Both the position numbers and the translations under genes were made by a program. From the NCBI GenBank assembly GCA_021234155.1, contig JAJEKV010000037.1:622001-686000 (forward strand): a stretch of 64,000 bases of DNA, in the 5' to 3' direction. Of the stretch, positions 1-8,124 are shown piece after piece; the first letter of the stretch is position 1; each line of letters begins with the position of its first letter. The notes under the pieces are model-generated. The model was not told the DNA's origin. It did not search any database and was given only the letters and a program-made list of their open reading frames with translations. The DNA is from Isoetes taiwanensis (lineage: Eukaryota; Streptophyta; Lycopodiopsida; Isoetales; Isoetaceae).

Positions 1-505
1 TGCAATTGCTTCTTTAACTCCGTCAACTCCTCGGTTGACATCCTATAAGGTGCCTTGCTTGTAGGTTTTGTCCCAGGTTCAAGTGCTATTTCACACTCGA
101 CTCCTCTATAGGGCGGAAGCTGCTTAATCTCATCAGGAAACAAGTCATGAAATTCCTCGATCAACTTTGCTATTGGTCTGGGGAGCTTGCTAGGTTCTTT
201 GATCTCTTTATTTCTCTCCGGCTCCTGATCTTCGAGCTCAAGCTTAAGGAGATAGGCCACTTGCTGCTTTCTTATGCACTTAAGCAATTTTTCACTACTC
301 ATGCATTGCATGATTGGGGTTACTTCTTTACCTGTGATCTCGATGACCTTGCCCTCTGGAGTTGTTAAGGTCACCTTACGTTTCCCACAATCGATGATTG
401 CTCCTGCTGGTCCAAGATATTCCATTCCAATAATCAGATCATACTTGCCTATATTCATGACTTCTGCTCCCAATGCAACAACGCCTGGCAAGTCTACATT
501 GAAGT
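1..505 (-). pseudogene. Protease C terminus and reverse transcriptase N terminus (Ty3/gypsy)
   Basis: After a frame change at about 510-540, the minus strand continues with DLIIGMEYLG (the conserved protease C-terminal element). A linker follows, and then PPYRGVECEIALEPGTKP and KAPYRMSTEELTELKKQL, the standard opening of Ty3/gypsy reverse transcriptases. The catalytic part of RT lies beyond the window. The equivalent stretch is also seen in the chromovirus (around 15520-15610), but with different residues. Confidence 0.75.
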
Positions 506-937
506 TTATTCTCTTCCCTGCTGTATGCCTACTGCTCCATTGGCTAACACGACTGGCATGGGCTTGGATTTTAGCGGCTTTAGCTTCAACATGCTTACCA
601 TCCTAGGGGATGCAAAGTTGTGACTGCTCCCTGAGTCTATCAATACTATAAAGGATTTCTCTTGGGCTTTCCCGGTCGTTGAGATCACCTTATACTGACT
701 TTCTGCATTTCCTGTATTAATAGCTGCGAAAATGTGACACTCACCATGGATGTAGTCTCGTGCTTCGTCGTCGTCTGCGTCCGAAGGTGTCTCCCATCCC
801 AGTTCTGCCAATGCCGCATTCATTATCAGGGGGCAATTGTTGGTTCTATGCCCTGGCTGGAAGCATCTGAAACATAGCTGCTTTTCTATACACTCCTGCT
901 TCTTCTCCTTGGGAATGGACTGCAGAAATTGCCTCAC
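506..937 (-). CDS. Gag zinc knuckle plus aspartic protease (Ty3/gypsy)
   Basis: This 143-residue open segment has a CCHC zinc knuckle near residues 22-35 (CFRCFQPGHRTNNC), which binds element RNA. A retroviral-type aspartic protease core follows, with the catalytic motif DSGSSHNF near residue 100. That active-site triad is intact, unlike in the chromovirus further right. The segment continues in another frame below base 506, where ATGGAA-type protease C-terminal sequence (DLIIGMEYLG) and the RT start follow. There is one frameshift near 510-540. The apparent start is only the first methionine in the open frame, because the native polyprotein starts further upstream in gag. Confidence 0.8.
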   Translation of the reverse strand: MRQFLQSIPKEKKQECIEKQLCFRCFQPGHRTNNCPLIMNAALAELGWETPSDADDDEARDYIHGECHIFAAINTGNAESQYKVISTTGKAQEKSFIVLIDSGSSHNFASPRMVSMLKLKPLKSKPMPVVLANGAVGIQQGRE

Positions 938-1037
938 TGCTTGGGAATAGTTAGACCTGGCTCCTTGCTCCTTGAAGCTTAACTGTTTCCTTTCCTGCTT
1001 GCCACCACTTGTGTTGCCTTGCTTCCCATAATTTGAG

Positions 1038-1793
1038 TTATCTTTGCGTCTTGCTAGCTCTTTGGGCTTGCAGCCCTTGGGCTATAGCCTCTGTGCCCTT
1101 CCCCTTATCCTGGAAATATTCTTTGCCTTGGTGCATGCTCTTTGGTCTTTTGTTCCTTGCAAACTTATGGCCTTTGCTTCGCCTCTCGACCACGGACTTC
1201 GGGTTTATTGCCCTTACAAGCTTGCGGATCTCGTCGTTCAACCCCTCGATATAGCCTTCCACCGCATGCTTTTCACTCAACTTTGGCACATAAAGCCTTA
1301 GTCTCATAAATTCTTAGTGTATTTCAATCTTGATTTGTTGCCCTGTTGCGACCTATAAAGCTGTTGCATCATGTTGCACTTATGTTCTCTTGGCACATAA
1401 TGATGTTTGAACGCCTTGGCGAACTTCACGAATTTGCAAGCGTCCTGCTTTCGGACCGTGAGCTTTAGCATACCCCTTCCACCAAATTCTGGCTGCTCCT
1501 TGAGGTCTGCCTTTGTTGCTACCACGCCTTTATCTTTATCTTTCATGCCATGGCGTTTGCCGTACTCACTCATCTCGTCCAGCCCGCCTCTGCTTCCATT
1601 CCGGATCTGTTTTCTCTGAAAACTGCTCTAACTTTCGGCTTTCCACATTACTAAGGGCGGAGTCAACTTTCTTCACGGTAATCGGTCACGTGATCTGCTT
1701 TATCGCGGTTTGGATCTGCGGCGATCCGTCTCTCTTCTTCCTGCTCCTCGATGCCGAAGTGCGTATCGGTTGGAGCTCGAGGATCCCGAACTA
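1038..1793 (-). pseudogene. Ty3/gypsy gag (capsid region), frameshifted
   Basis: The open segments 1304-1573 and 1038-1307 join in two frames into a gag capsid domain of the retrotransposon gag family (a general family assignment). Visible landmarks are FKHHYVPREHKCNMMQQLY, the usual capsid stretch before the conserved glutamine-rich turn, and VPKLSEKHAVEGYIEGLNDE, which matches the 'VP.L.E...V..FI.GL' signature. Upstream coding-like sequence (to about 1793) supplies the gag N terminus but has an in-frame stop. The product would assemble the particle that packages element RNA. The frame breaks make it non-functional as it stands. Confidence 0.75.
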
Positions 1794-1800
1794 GGAGATC

Positions 1801-2184
1801 TTCTCATACGCTTCTCTTCCTTTGTTGCATTGTCAGGCCAGGTGGTGTTTCGGCAAAGGGTACATTTCAGTCTGTCCTCCTATTTGCTGCTACCCCGCTA
1901 ACAATGCCCTTATGTCGTGGATGTCCCGATCTGATGCGGGATAGCTCCTCTTCGGATTATTCGCTTCAATTTCAAGAAATTCCTCTTTGGAAGCGCCTTG
2001 GTGGGGTATGTTCTTGTTCTCGCTGCCTGTGTTCATCAAGGTTTCTAGGTACTCTAGCTGCATGCACATTAGAGTACATTCTGATCATTAGTTCTTGTTT
2101 TGTGTGTTACGTTGCTTTACTTGTTTATACAATTTGAGGGAACAATTATATACAAAGAGATATCACTAATATATATACACGTAT
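1801..2184. other. No recognisable gene
   Basis: Short chance ORFs only. There is no LTR terminus, primer site or coding similarity that I can support. The stretch may be the untranslated 5' part of the element at 1-1800. Confidence 0.4.
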
Positions 2185-2960
2185 TAGATGTGTGTTTTGT
2201 CATCCCATGACCATGTTCATAGAGATTCATCCCAGCCGTCCAATCACGAAATGAAAGGCCAGGATAATGCCACCTCATTGAGGTGCATGGATGGCCATGA
2301 TGGGCATGCATGGGCATGCATGGGGGCATGCACCACATCCCCAAACCGTTGGATCAAAAGGGGAGAATAAATCCTAGCCCTTGATTTTTGTGAAGAAGTT
2401 GCAAGGAAGGTGCCAAAAAAAAAAAGTTGGTGCAGCAGATCTCAACCGTTAGATTAAAAGGTGAGCATAAATCCTAGCCATTAACTTTTTAATATTAAAT
2501 TGATTTTTTTCTTTTAAAGGAGGTGAGGTGGCACCCTCATTAATAAAAAGACACCCTCATTAATAAAAAAAGGTAGTGAGGTGGCAAAGTATTTATGAAT
2601 GGACTTTCTAGGAAGCTTCTTCATTTTAATCGCGTCTTGAAGGCCGTAGCTTGCAAGTAGAGGGGGCGGATGAAGGTGGGGCCTCGCCATTGGATTTTCT
2701 CGTCCGAGACCTTTCTAAGGAGTGGTGCTTTGGCACTATTTTGTCGCATTTGGAGCCCGGCGTGATCGATGTGTGATTTTGTCATCCCATGGGTCATATT
2801 CATAGAGATTGATCCTAGCCGTCAAATGACAAAATCAAGGGTTGTTATAATTCCACCTCATGTGATGCATGGATGGGCACGATGTGCACATGCATACATA
2901 TGCACATACATGCATGGGCCATGCACCATGCACATGGGGTCGTTAGATGGGGAAGGTGAA
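2185..2960. repeat. Diverged direct duplication rich in GCATGCATGGGC
   Basis: A block beginning GATGTGTGTTTTGTCATCC (about 2187) is repeated from about 2769 as GATGTGTGATTTTGTCATCC. Both copies then read through a shared 'tcatagagatt..atcc.agccgtc' segment into tandem GCATGCATGGG units (2298-2335 and 2860-2935). The copies differ at many sites. Between them (2340-2620) there is A/T-rich sequence with two 'accgttagatyaaaaggtgag.ataaatcctagcc' echoes. No coding potential is supported. Confidence 0.7.
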
Positions 2961-3156
2961 ACTGGATCGTTCAAACTATATGAGAGGAAGGTGACAAGAA
3001 GTTCCTATGCATGTGGTTAGGTGGCATACATGTGCATGCAAGCATTTATTGTAATCATGAGGTGTTAGTTGAGGTGGCATGTGCATTTATTTGCCACCAT
3101 ATCTTATCTATATTTAATATATAGATTTTGAGGTGGCATTGTAATTAATTTATGCA

Positions 3157-3416
3157 TTTTTGCCTTTTAATATAGAATATAAAAATCTTAATGTGAAACG
3201 TGGCAAGCCATATCTTGCTTTCTTTTCAAGTTTTCTTTCAAACTTTAACCATGAGGACGAGCTTGATGTAACTACATGGCAACATTTTTTGCCTTTTATT
3301 ATAGAAAACCTTAATGTGGAACGTGGCAAAGCTATATTTTGCTTTCTTTTCATGTTTTCTTTCGATCTTTAACCATGAGGACGAAGCTTGATGTCATGTG
3401 AACTACGTGGCAACCT
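3157..3416. repeat. Tandem duplication of about 130 bp
   Basis: Two adjacent copies (3157-3285 and 3286-3416) each run from TTTTTGCCTTTTA, through AATGTGRAACGTGGCAA and AACCATGAGGACGA, to CATGGCAAC or CGTGGCAAC. They differ by small indels. No gene is seen. Confidence 0.75.
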
Positions 3417-3539
3417 ATTTGGTTTTCCTTCCAACACCTTTTTTTTCTAAACTAAGGAAACTGGAATCTTTGGAAAATTATTCCTCTCCTTCTCTTCTCA
3501 CGAAGTTCTAGCTCAAGACTCCATGAGCGTCCGCTAAAA

Positions 3540-3810
3540 CTCTCAAGACTAGGGGAATCTTCATAGAGTCTAAGCGAATCTAAGGAACCTTGGGAGAATC
3601 TTTGGGAACATAGGGGAATCTTATGAGAATCCTGGGGTATTCTTAAGGAACCTTAGGGAATCTAAGGGGATATAGGGGAATCTTAAGGGAATCTAGGGAT
3701 TCTTAAACAAATTCATGTGAATCCCTGTAGAATAATGTGGAATCTTTGTAGGATCTTAGGAAATCCAAGAGAAACTTTGTAGAATTTTAGGGAATCTACG
3801 AGAAATGCAC
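3540..3810. repeat. Degenerate short tandem repeat, GGGAATCTTA-like
   Basis: About fifteen imperfect units of 14-20 bp built on AGGGGAATCTTAAGG and similar. This is a noncoding minisatellite-like stretch. Confidence 0.6.
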
Positions 3811-3987
3811 AGGGATCTAGGGATGTTTTTAGAATATTGGACAGTCTTAATAGAATGTTGGCAAAACTTGGGTTATACTTTCTAATGTGCGTACATTCGA
3901 CTTCATACACTCCCTCATGGTACAAATACTTGTATATTATATTCATATATATATACTAAAACTTTTTACATGCAAATTAATAAACTT

Positions 3988-4440
3988 CTACTCTTGAAAT
4001 TTCTTGAGGTAGTCAGGGTGGTCCTCCAAAAATTTCTTCACTTGGGCCGTACCTAATGACCCTGTTAAGTTCCTGAGAATATTTGTTGTCGTCCCTCCTT
4101 GGAGTGCTGCCTCCATGTCTTCAATTCTCCTATCTGATGTATACGCAGCTGTCACTGCCAATCTGCCCTGCCGCCTATAAGGGATTGCAAAGTCGAAGAT
4201 GGTCAATGCAATCGCTCTCTTGATCAGGACAACATGATCGATGTTTGATGGTAATCGAGCATGGTGTCCAAATCCTGAGAGGGCGATAAGCATAAAGACG
4301 CCTTCTTCGCCTCGTGGGCTAAATTGGCGGTGAATAACCGCTATTCTTTCGATCTAGCAAAGAACGGCGGGTAGTATCGGCTTTATCATGCCCCCGCTTC
4401 TTCGCCCAGACGAGGAAGTTGCCCCGTGCCTTCCCGCCAA
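3988..4440 (-). pseudogene. C-terminal part of unknown ORF series (third segment)
   Basis: The open segment 3988-4293 encodes 101 residues of well-mixed, protein-like composition. It contains FDFAIPYRRQGRLAVTAAYT and ends DHPDYLKKFQE. The frame stays open upstream to an in-frame TAG near 4340, and further sequence in that frame (4345-4440) overlaps the end of the acidic segment. This suggests that one longer protein was broken by a frameshift near 4440 and a stop near 4340. I do not recognise the family. It lies in the same orientation as the histone-H3-like ORF and directly downstream of the acidic segment. What is seen is a decayed coding segment; that it is one protein with its neighbours is an inference. 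Confidence 0.45.
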
Positions 4441-4441
4441 G

Positions 4442-5089
4442 TCATCCACCGGGTACCTCCTCTAGCTCTCTGAAGTCTTGGTGCACCAGCCTCCTTAGGT
4501 TGATACTGCCTCCATGTTGCTTCAGGATTGGTGTTGGCGAGCTCGGTAACAATGCTGATGTGGACTTGCCCTTGATGCCCATTTGTTCCTGAATCGCCAT
4601 GAACTCCTCCTCCGAGGGCAATTCCTTTTCGGTCATCATCTGCCTGATACCTGCGTAAGCTTCTATATCTGATGATGTTTCGCCGGTGAAGGTTCTGGCT
4701 TCTCTTATGCTGATAGGGAAGTCCTGAGCTTCTCGATCGATGAAGTCGTCGAGATCGCTGGCCGTCGTAGGGAGGTGCAAAATCTCATCCACCCTAAGGC
4801 CTCCGTCGCGCACGCGTGGGAGATTCTTAATGTCATGGAGGGTTAGGTATGCCTCACCTGCTATGAATACCGGTGTCAAGCTTGTAATGCCCTGCCCGAG
4901 TGGTGGGGCTCTTCTTGTTGCTCTTAGTCCCTCTTCGAAGCTTTGGATCTGCTGTTCTGCCTGCTGCCTCTCTTGCTCCAGATCCAGGTCTTCAGGGTCC
5001 GACTCGTATTCCTCCTCTTCTTCTTCTTCTTCTTCTTCTTCTTCTTGCTCGTACTCGAGTCGCATCTGTTCCTCCTCCGCTGCGGCCAT
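4442..5089 (-). CDS. Acidic, Glu-tract protein segment of unknown family
   Basis: This is a 215-residue open segment. Residues 1-45 form a highly acidic tract, with about twelve glutamates in a row encoded by a CTT/TTC-type microsatellite at 5018-5046, followed by ESDPEDLDLEQE. The rest is a mixed globular-looking region (AGEAYLTLHDIKNLPRV, LPTTASDLDDFIDREA, ELPSEEEFMAIQEQMG). The same frame is open upstream to a single TAG at 5201-5203, on whose other side the segment 5201-5536 continues in frame. The Met start used here is therefore probably internal. No known domain is recognised. Acidic tracts occur in histone chaperones, and the divergon neighbour is a histone-fold protein, but that link is only suggestive. 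Confidence 0.5.
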   Translation of the reverse strand: MAAAEEEQMRLEYEQEEEEEEEEEEEEYESDPEDLDLEQERQQAEQQIQSFEEGLRATRRAPPLGQGITSLTPVFIAGEAYLTLHDIKNLPRVRDGGLRVDEILHLPTTASDLDDFIDREAQDFPISIREARTFTGETSSDIEAYAGIRQMMTEKELPSEEEFMAIQEQMGIKGKSTSALLPSSPTPILKQHGGSINLRRLVHQDFRELEEVPGG

Positions 5090-5200
5090 GGCTATGGGTT
5101 CAACTTCTAAAGGCTGAACTGAGGGTTCCCCTATCTGGGTTTGACCCCGAAGAGATAGAAAGATGGCTACACATTGTTTGTATAGGAGAAGTACCTCCTC

Positions 5201-5610
5201 CTATTGACGAGAAATGGACATGTAGTTGGGAAGGCGGACTGCTTTATTCTCTAAATACTTATCTACACTTGGGATATCTTGCAGGGCTGACTTGAGGGCA
5301 GTGTTAGGTGCAAAATATCCTACACAAGGTGGGAGTTCTACTAAAGATGGTCCTATCTTGGCGTGGAACTCAGACATAATGCTCTGGTAGAAGGGAGTGG
5401 CGTTGATGGTAGCTTCAATGTCGAAGTTCCCTTCGAAGACATCGAAGATTGATGTCGGCTTGACCACATGGTATGGTTGTACCATCGCTTGAATGAAGAA
5501 GTGGCCATGGGCGATGAGGAGCTGGGGATGACGCATGATCTTTGGGGCGCCCTAAGGATCAGGGAAATCGGCTTGGAGCAGAGAGCGAGGTTGTAAGGCG
5601 CAAATGACAC
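5201..5610 (-). pseudogene. N-terminal part of the unknown ORF series
   Basis: The open segment 5201-5536 encodes 111 residues with protein-like composition (AHGHFFIQAMVQPYHVVKP, FDVFEGNFDIEATINATPF). The upstream stretch 5353-5610 in another frame begins with a plausible start (MSFAPYNLALCSKPISLIL), and the two appear to be joined by a frameshift near 5540. The segment ends at a single in-frame TAG (5201-5203), after which the frame stays open into the acidic segment. Start, frameshift and stop together look like one decayed gene of roughly 500 residues over 5610-3988. Family unknown. Confidence 0.45.
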
Positions 5611-5790
5611 TTGGGTTCCCCTTTATAGGCAAAACCCTAATTTTGGGAAAATATTAGGTTTGCATTTCTCTGAGTTTCTAGGGTCTAGAGGTATAATTCA
5701 TGGGCTAACTGAGCTTGGAAATACTTCTAAGGGTCCTTAAGCAATGATTTTGGTTCGTCTAAGGACAGCTTTGGGTCAATTCGGACGTGA

Positions 5791-5863
5791 CCACTCACAC
5801 AGTGCGCCAGAGTGGGATTGGTTCGGGGACCGAATCGGTTCGGGCGCACTCTGTGAGGGGTGG
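5791..5863. repeat. Conserved nested hairpin, copy 1
   Basis: The outer arms are CCACTCACACAGTGCGCC and GGGCGCACTCTGTGAGGGG-TGG, pairing with a single C-C mismatch and a two-base bulge. The inner stem is TTCGG (5822-5826) with CCGAA (5830-5834). The next copy starts exactly 204 bp later. Confidence 0.85.
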
Positions 5864-5994
5864 GCTCCTATTTAGATCAATAATGATGCTAACTAGAGAA
5901 CTAAGGGTATAATCCTGGGTATCTCATTGAGATAACCTGGTTTGGGCCCTTACTCGCCTTATTTGGGCAAGTTTTGGTCTAGATTGGGGGTCGA

Positions 5995-6067
5995 CCACTC
6001 ACACAGTGCGCCATGGGGGGATCGGTTTGCAAATCGAATGAGCCTGGGCGCACTCTGTGAGGGGTGG
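5995..6067. repeat. Conserved nested hairpin, copy 2
   Basis: The outer arms have the same sequence as in copy 1. The inner stem is different: CGGTTT (6023-6028) pairs with AAATCG (6031-6036), with one G-U wobble. The 131-bp spacers on either side have the same length but only weak similarity. Confidence 0.85.
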
Positions 6068-6198
6068 AACTCCATTCGGCTGATAGTTGGCCGGTTTTGA
6101 CAAACTATGGGTCAAATCCTACTAATTAAGGTGAGCTGGATCGAATGGTATACCTACTTTCTGCATTTAGGCAAGATTGGGCACCAAACTATGCTCGA

Positions 6199-6271
6199 CC
6201 ACTCACACAGTGCGCCAGGGAAGAGTTGGTTTATAAACCGAACTGGTTGGGGCGCACTCTGTGAGGGGTGG
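6199..6271. repeat. Conserved nested hairpin, copy 3
   Basis: It starts 204 bp after copy 2. The outer arms are the same. The inner stem is GGTTTA (6228-6233) with TAAACC (6234-6239), extended by AGTT/AACT across a bulged G. It lies about 130 bp downstream (minus sense) of the stop codon of the histone-H3-like ORF. Confidence 0.85.
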
Positions 6272-6401
6272 GACCAAAATGCTTGGTTTTTGTTCCAATT
6301 TTACTAATTTCTAAATACAGAATTCGGTAATGCATCCTACTTACACTCAATTAATTTACGAACTACAAACTTATACTAGAGAGAAGGTTATCTACAACAG
6401 T

Positions 6402-7429
6402 TCAAAAAGGTTCTTTCTTAATATACCGCGCTAGCCTCATATCTTTGGGCATACAAGTGACTCTCTTAGCGTGCTGGGCACACGCAACAGAGTCTTCAAA
6501 GTGTGGTGTACTGATGTGCTGCTCGACGCCTCCGCAATGCAGCGGCATGTCGTCCGTGACCCGTTTGGACGGGTCGAACTCCTGCAAAATCTCCCTCGTC
6601 AGACGTGCAAAGGAAGCTCGGGGAATAAGGAAGCCATAGCTCTGCTGGAAGTGCTTGATTTCCTGGACCGCCCTCGCGAATTTTGAGTCCGCCGGTCTCT
6701 TCATTGGCTTCTTCAGAGGGGTTGGCTGTTCCGGTGGGGGCTTCAACGTATTTTTCTTCGTCGGCCGACCTCCTTCAATGGTCCTCACCCTGTGTTCTTC
6801 ATAGTATTTGGAGTATTCTTCGTACATTTTCATGTACGAAGTGTACTCCTTCAACTCCTTCCGGTACTTCAAATCCCGCTTCAGCGCATAAGACTCCCTT
6901 TGCGGCCTTGGTTTCTTGGTGCTGTCGCTGGGGTGCTTCGGCGACGGCCATTTAGGATAGGGCGGTGCATTAGCCACAGGGTCTTCACCCTCCGGTATTG
7001 GGTTGGAAGGCCCCGAAGTCCCTCCCGGTTCGTGTCCTCCCGCTCCCTCCTCAGATTCGGAGTCGGACGAAGATGGGGGCTTCTCAGGATCCGGCTCCTG
7101 TATGGTCACTCCTACAGCCGGCGTCTTCTTCTTCTTCGGTTTCTTTGCCGGCACCTCCGGGTCCTTGCCTTTCTCCGCTCTCACCCTCTCCCGCTCCTCC
7201 TTGCGCTTCCTCCTTTCTTCCCTCCTCTGTTCCTTCTCCTCCCTCCTCTTCCGCCCGCTCCTCTTTTTTCTTTGCGGCCGCTCGCCTTTGATTTCTTGGT
7301 GGCTTTCTTCTCTTTTTCCTCTTAGCCTTCTTTGGTTCCAGGCCACAGTTTCACGGTTCGGTTCTTAGTCATCAGCGAAGATCTCCCTCTCGGCTCCCTT
7401 CTCAATTCCTCGGTGGCGTCCATCTCCCG
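6402..7429 (-). pseudogene. Divergent histone H3-like protein with long basic N-terminal extension
   Basis: The open frame 6402-7365 ends in a histone H3 fold of about 92 residues. It shows the alphaN-like VQEIKHFQQS, helix 1 FARLTREILQEF, the helix 2 end FEDS, and the H3 signature HAKRVTCMPKDMRLARYI. Between the REI and FED motifs there are 29 residues, exactly as in canonical H3, so the loop-1 insertion typical of centromeric H3 is absent. Helix 2 itself is eroded (prolines and glycines). In the +1 frame at 6525-6533 the codons read E-A-S at the position of H3's 'QEAS', which hints at two compensating indels. The 220-residue N-terminal part is Lys/Arg/Glu-rich with an acidic patch (SSSDSESEEGAGG) and a YMKMYEEYSKYYEEH coil. 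The frame has no ATG at its start. An ATG at 7427-7429 lies in a different frame, so another frameshift near 7330-7365 is likely. The H3 match is firm; function is unknown. Confidence 0.8.
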
Positions 7430-7821
7430 GTCGAGGCTGCTCCGATACTTGTTCTGCTCTTACGGGTTAGGGTTAGGTGGTTCTCTGAGTGCCTCTGTTC
7501 GCCCGATGTGTGCTTTATGCATTAATGCGGCCTTAAACCGGACTGACGGCCCGGCTCTGGCGTGACATAACCGGGTGGCATAACCTTGCGTGCGGTTTGT
7601 TTCGTCCGTGCCATGCTTTTGTTTGACGAGTTTCGAGCTTTGGCGTCTGAAGATCGTCTTCTTGGGCGAGCTGTTCTCCGGAAAAGGTGGGGATAAAATA
7701 GAAAACCTAATTTTCTATTTATAGGGGGGTGGAATTTAGGGTTGGGACCTGCAATTCATATGGGGAAAAACAAACTAGGTACGAGGCGTTCATTTGGTTT
7801 CACCATATTCTAAAATACCCA
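7430..7821. other. Upstream flank of the H3-like ORF
   Basis: In minus sense this is the 5' flank of the H3-like ORF. It contains GGTTAGGGTTAGG-type short repeats (about 7465-7480). No other gene is supported. Confidence 0.4.
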
Positions 7822-7892
7822 CCACTCACACAGTGCGCCTGGGCCAGATTGGATTGCCAATCGAATGAGTCTGGGCGCACTCTGTGAGGGGT
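7822..7892. repeat. Conserved nested hairpin, copy 4
   Basis: The outer arms have the same sequence, and the last bases of the 3' arm read GTCG rather than GTGG. The inner stem is GATTGG (7847-7852) with CCAATC (7857-7862), and CCAGA/TCTGG extends the pairing. A run of about 22 T (7898-7919) follows at once. Confidence 0.85.
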
Positions 7893-8051
7893 CGACTTTT
7901 TTTTTTTTTTTTTTTTTTTGAGGCTATCTTATAATTCACAGGGACTTTATTAGTGTTATAAAATACAAACAGGGCTAGAATGAAGGGAGTAAACTAATCT
8001 ATACTATCAGTTTAATTAACTTGTACTTCTATTTAGGTCAACGTTGGTCAA

Positions 8052-8124
8052 CCACTCACACAGTGCGCCTGGTTCAGTTTGGATTGCAAACCGAATGGGC
8101 CTGGGCGCACTCTGTGAGGGGTGG
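8052..8124. repeat. Conserved nested hairpin, copy 5
   Basis: It starts 230 bp after copy 4. The outer arms are the same. The inner stem is GTTTG (8077-8081) with CAAAC (8087-8091). Confidence 0.85.

Larger units (their letters stand above)
1..1800 (-). mobile_element. Ty3/gypsy LTR retrotransposon fragment, truncated by window edge
   Basis: The minus strand reads gag, zinc knuckle, aspartic protease and then the first residues of reverse transcriptase before the sequence leaves the window at base 1. The order gag-protease-RT is that of Ty3/gypsy (Metaviridae) elements. Reading frames change several times, so this copy is decayed. I could not find an LTR on its gag side: the sequence between 1800 and 2200 shows no clear LTR or primer-binding site. 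It belongs to a different family from the chromovirus at 11561-18914, because the zinc-knuckle and protease sequences are not close. Confidence 0.85.

Noticed and set aside
1009-2137. Plus-strand ORFs over the gag region
   Set aside because: They are antisense shadows of the minus-strand gag and its flank.
5018-5046. Glutamate run as a functional acidic domain
   Set aside because: The run itself is a CTT microsatellite and may be expanded by slippage. Only the wider acidic region is reported, without function.
3988-5610. Possible nucleocapsid- or coat-like viral protein
   Set aside because: The helical, mixed composition gave a vague impression of plant-virus nucleoproteins, but no diagnostic motif could be lined up. 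I leave the family unknown.
6402-7429. Centromeric histone CENH3 gene
   Set aside because: Loop 1 has canonical H3 length (29 residues between REI and FED), the position is in a repeat block, and the frame is decayed. CENH3 usually has a longer loop 1 and an intact single-copy gene.
5791-8124. CRISPR-like array (regular repeats and spacers)
   Set aside because: Nuclear plant DNA, only five copies, repeats are hairpins of 73 bp with long spacers and no cas genes.
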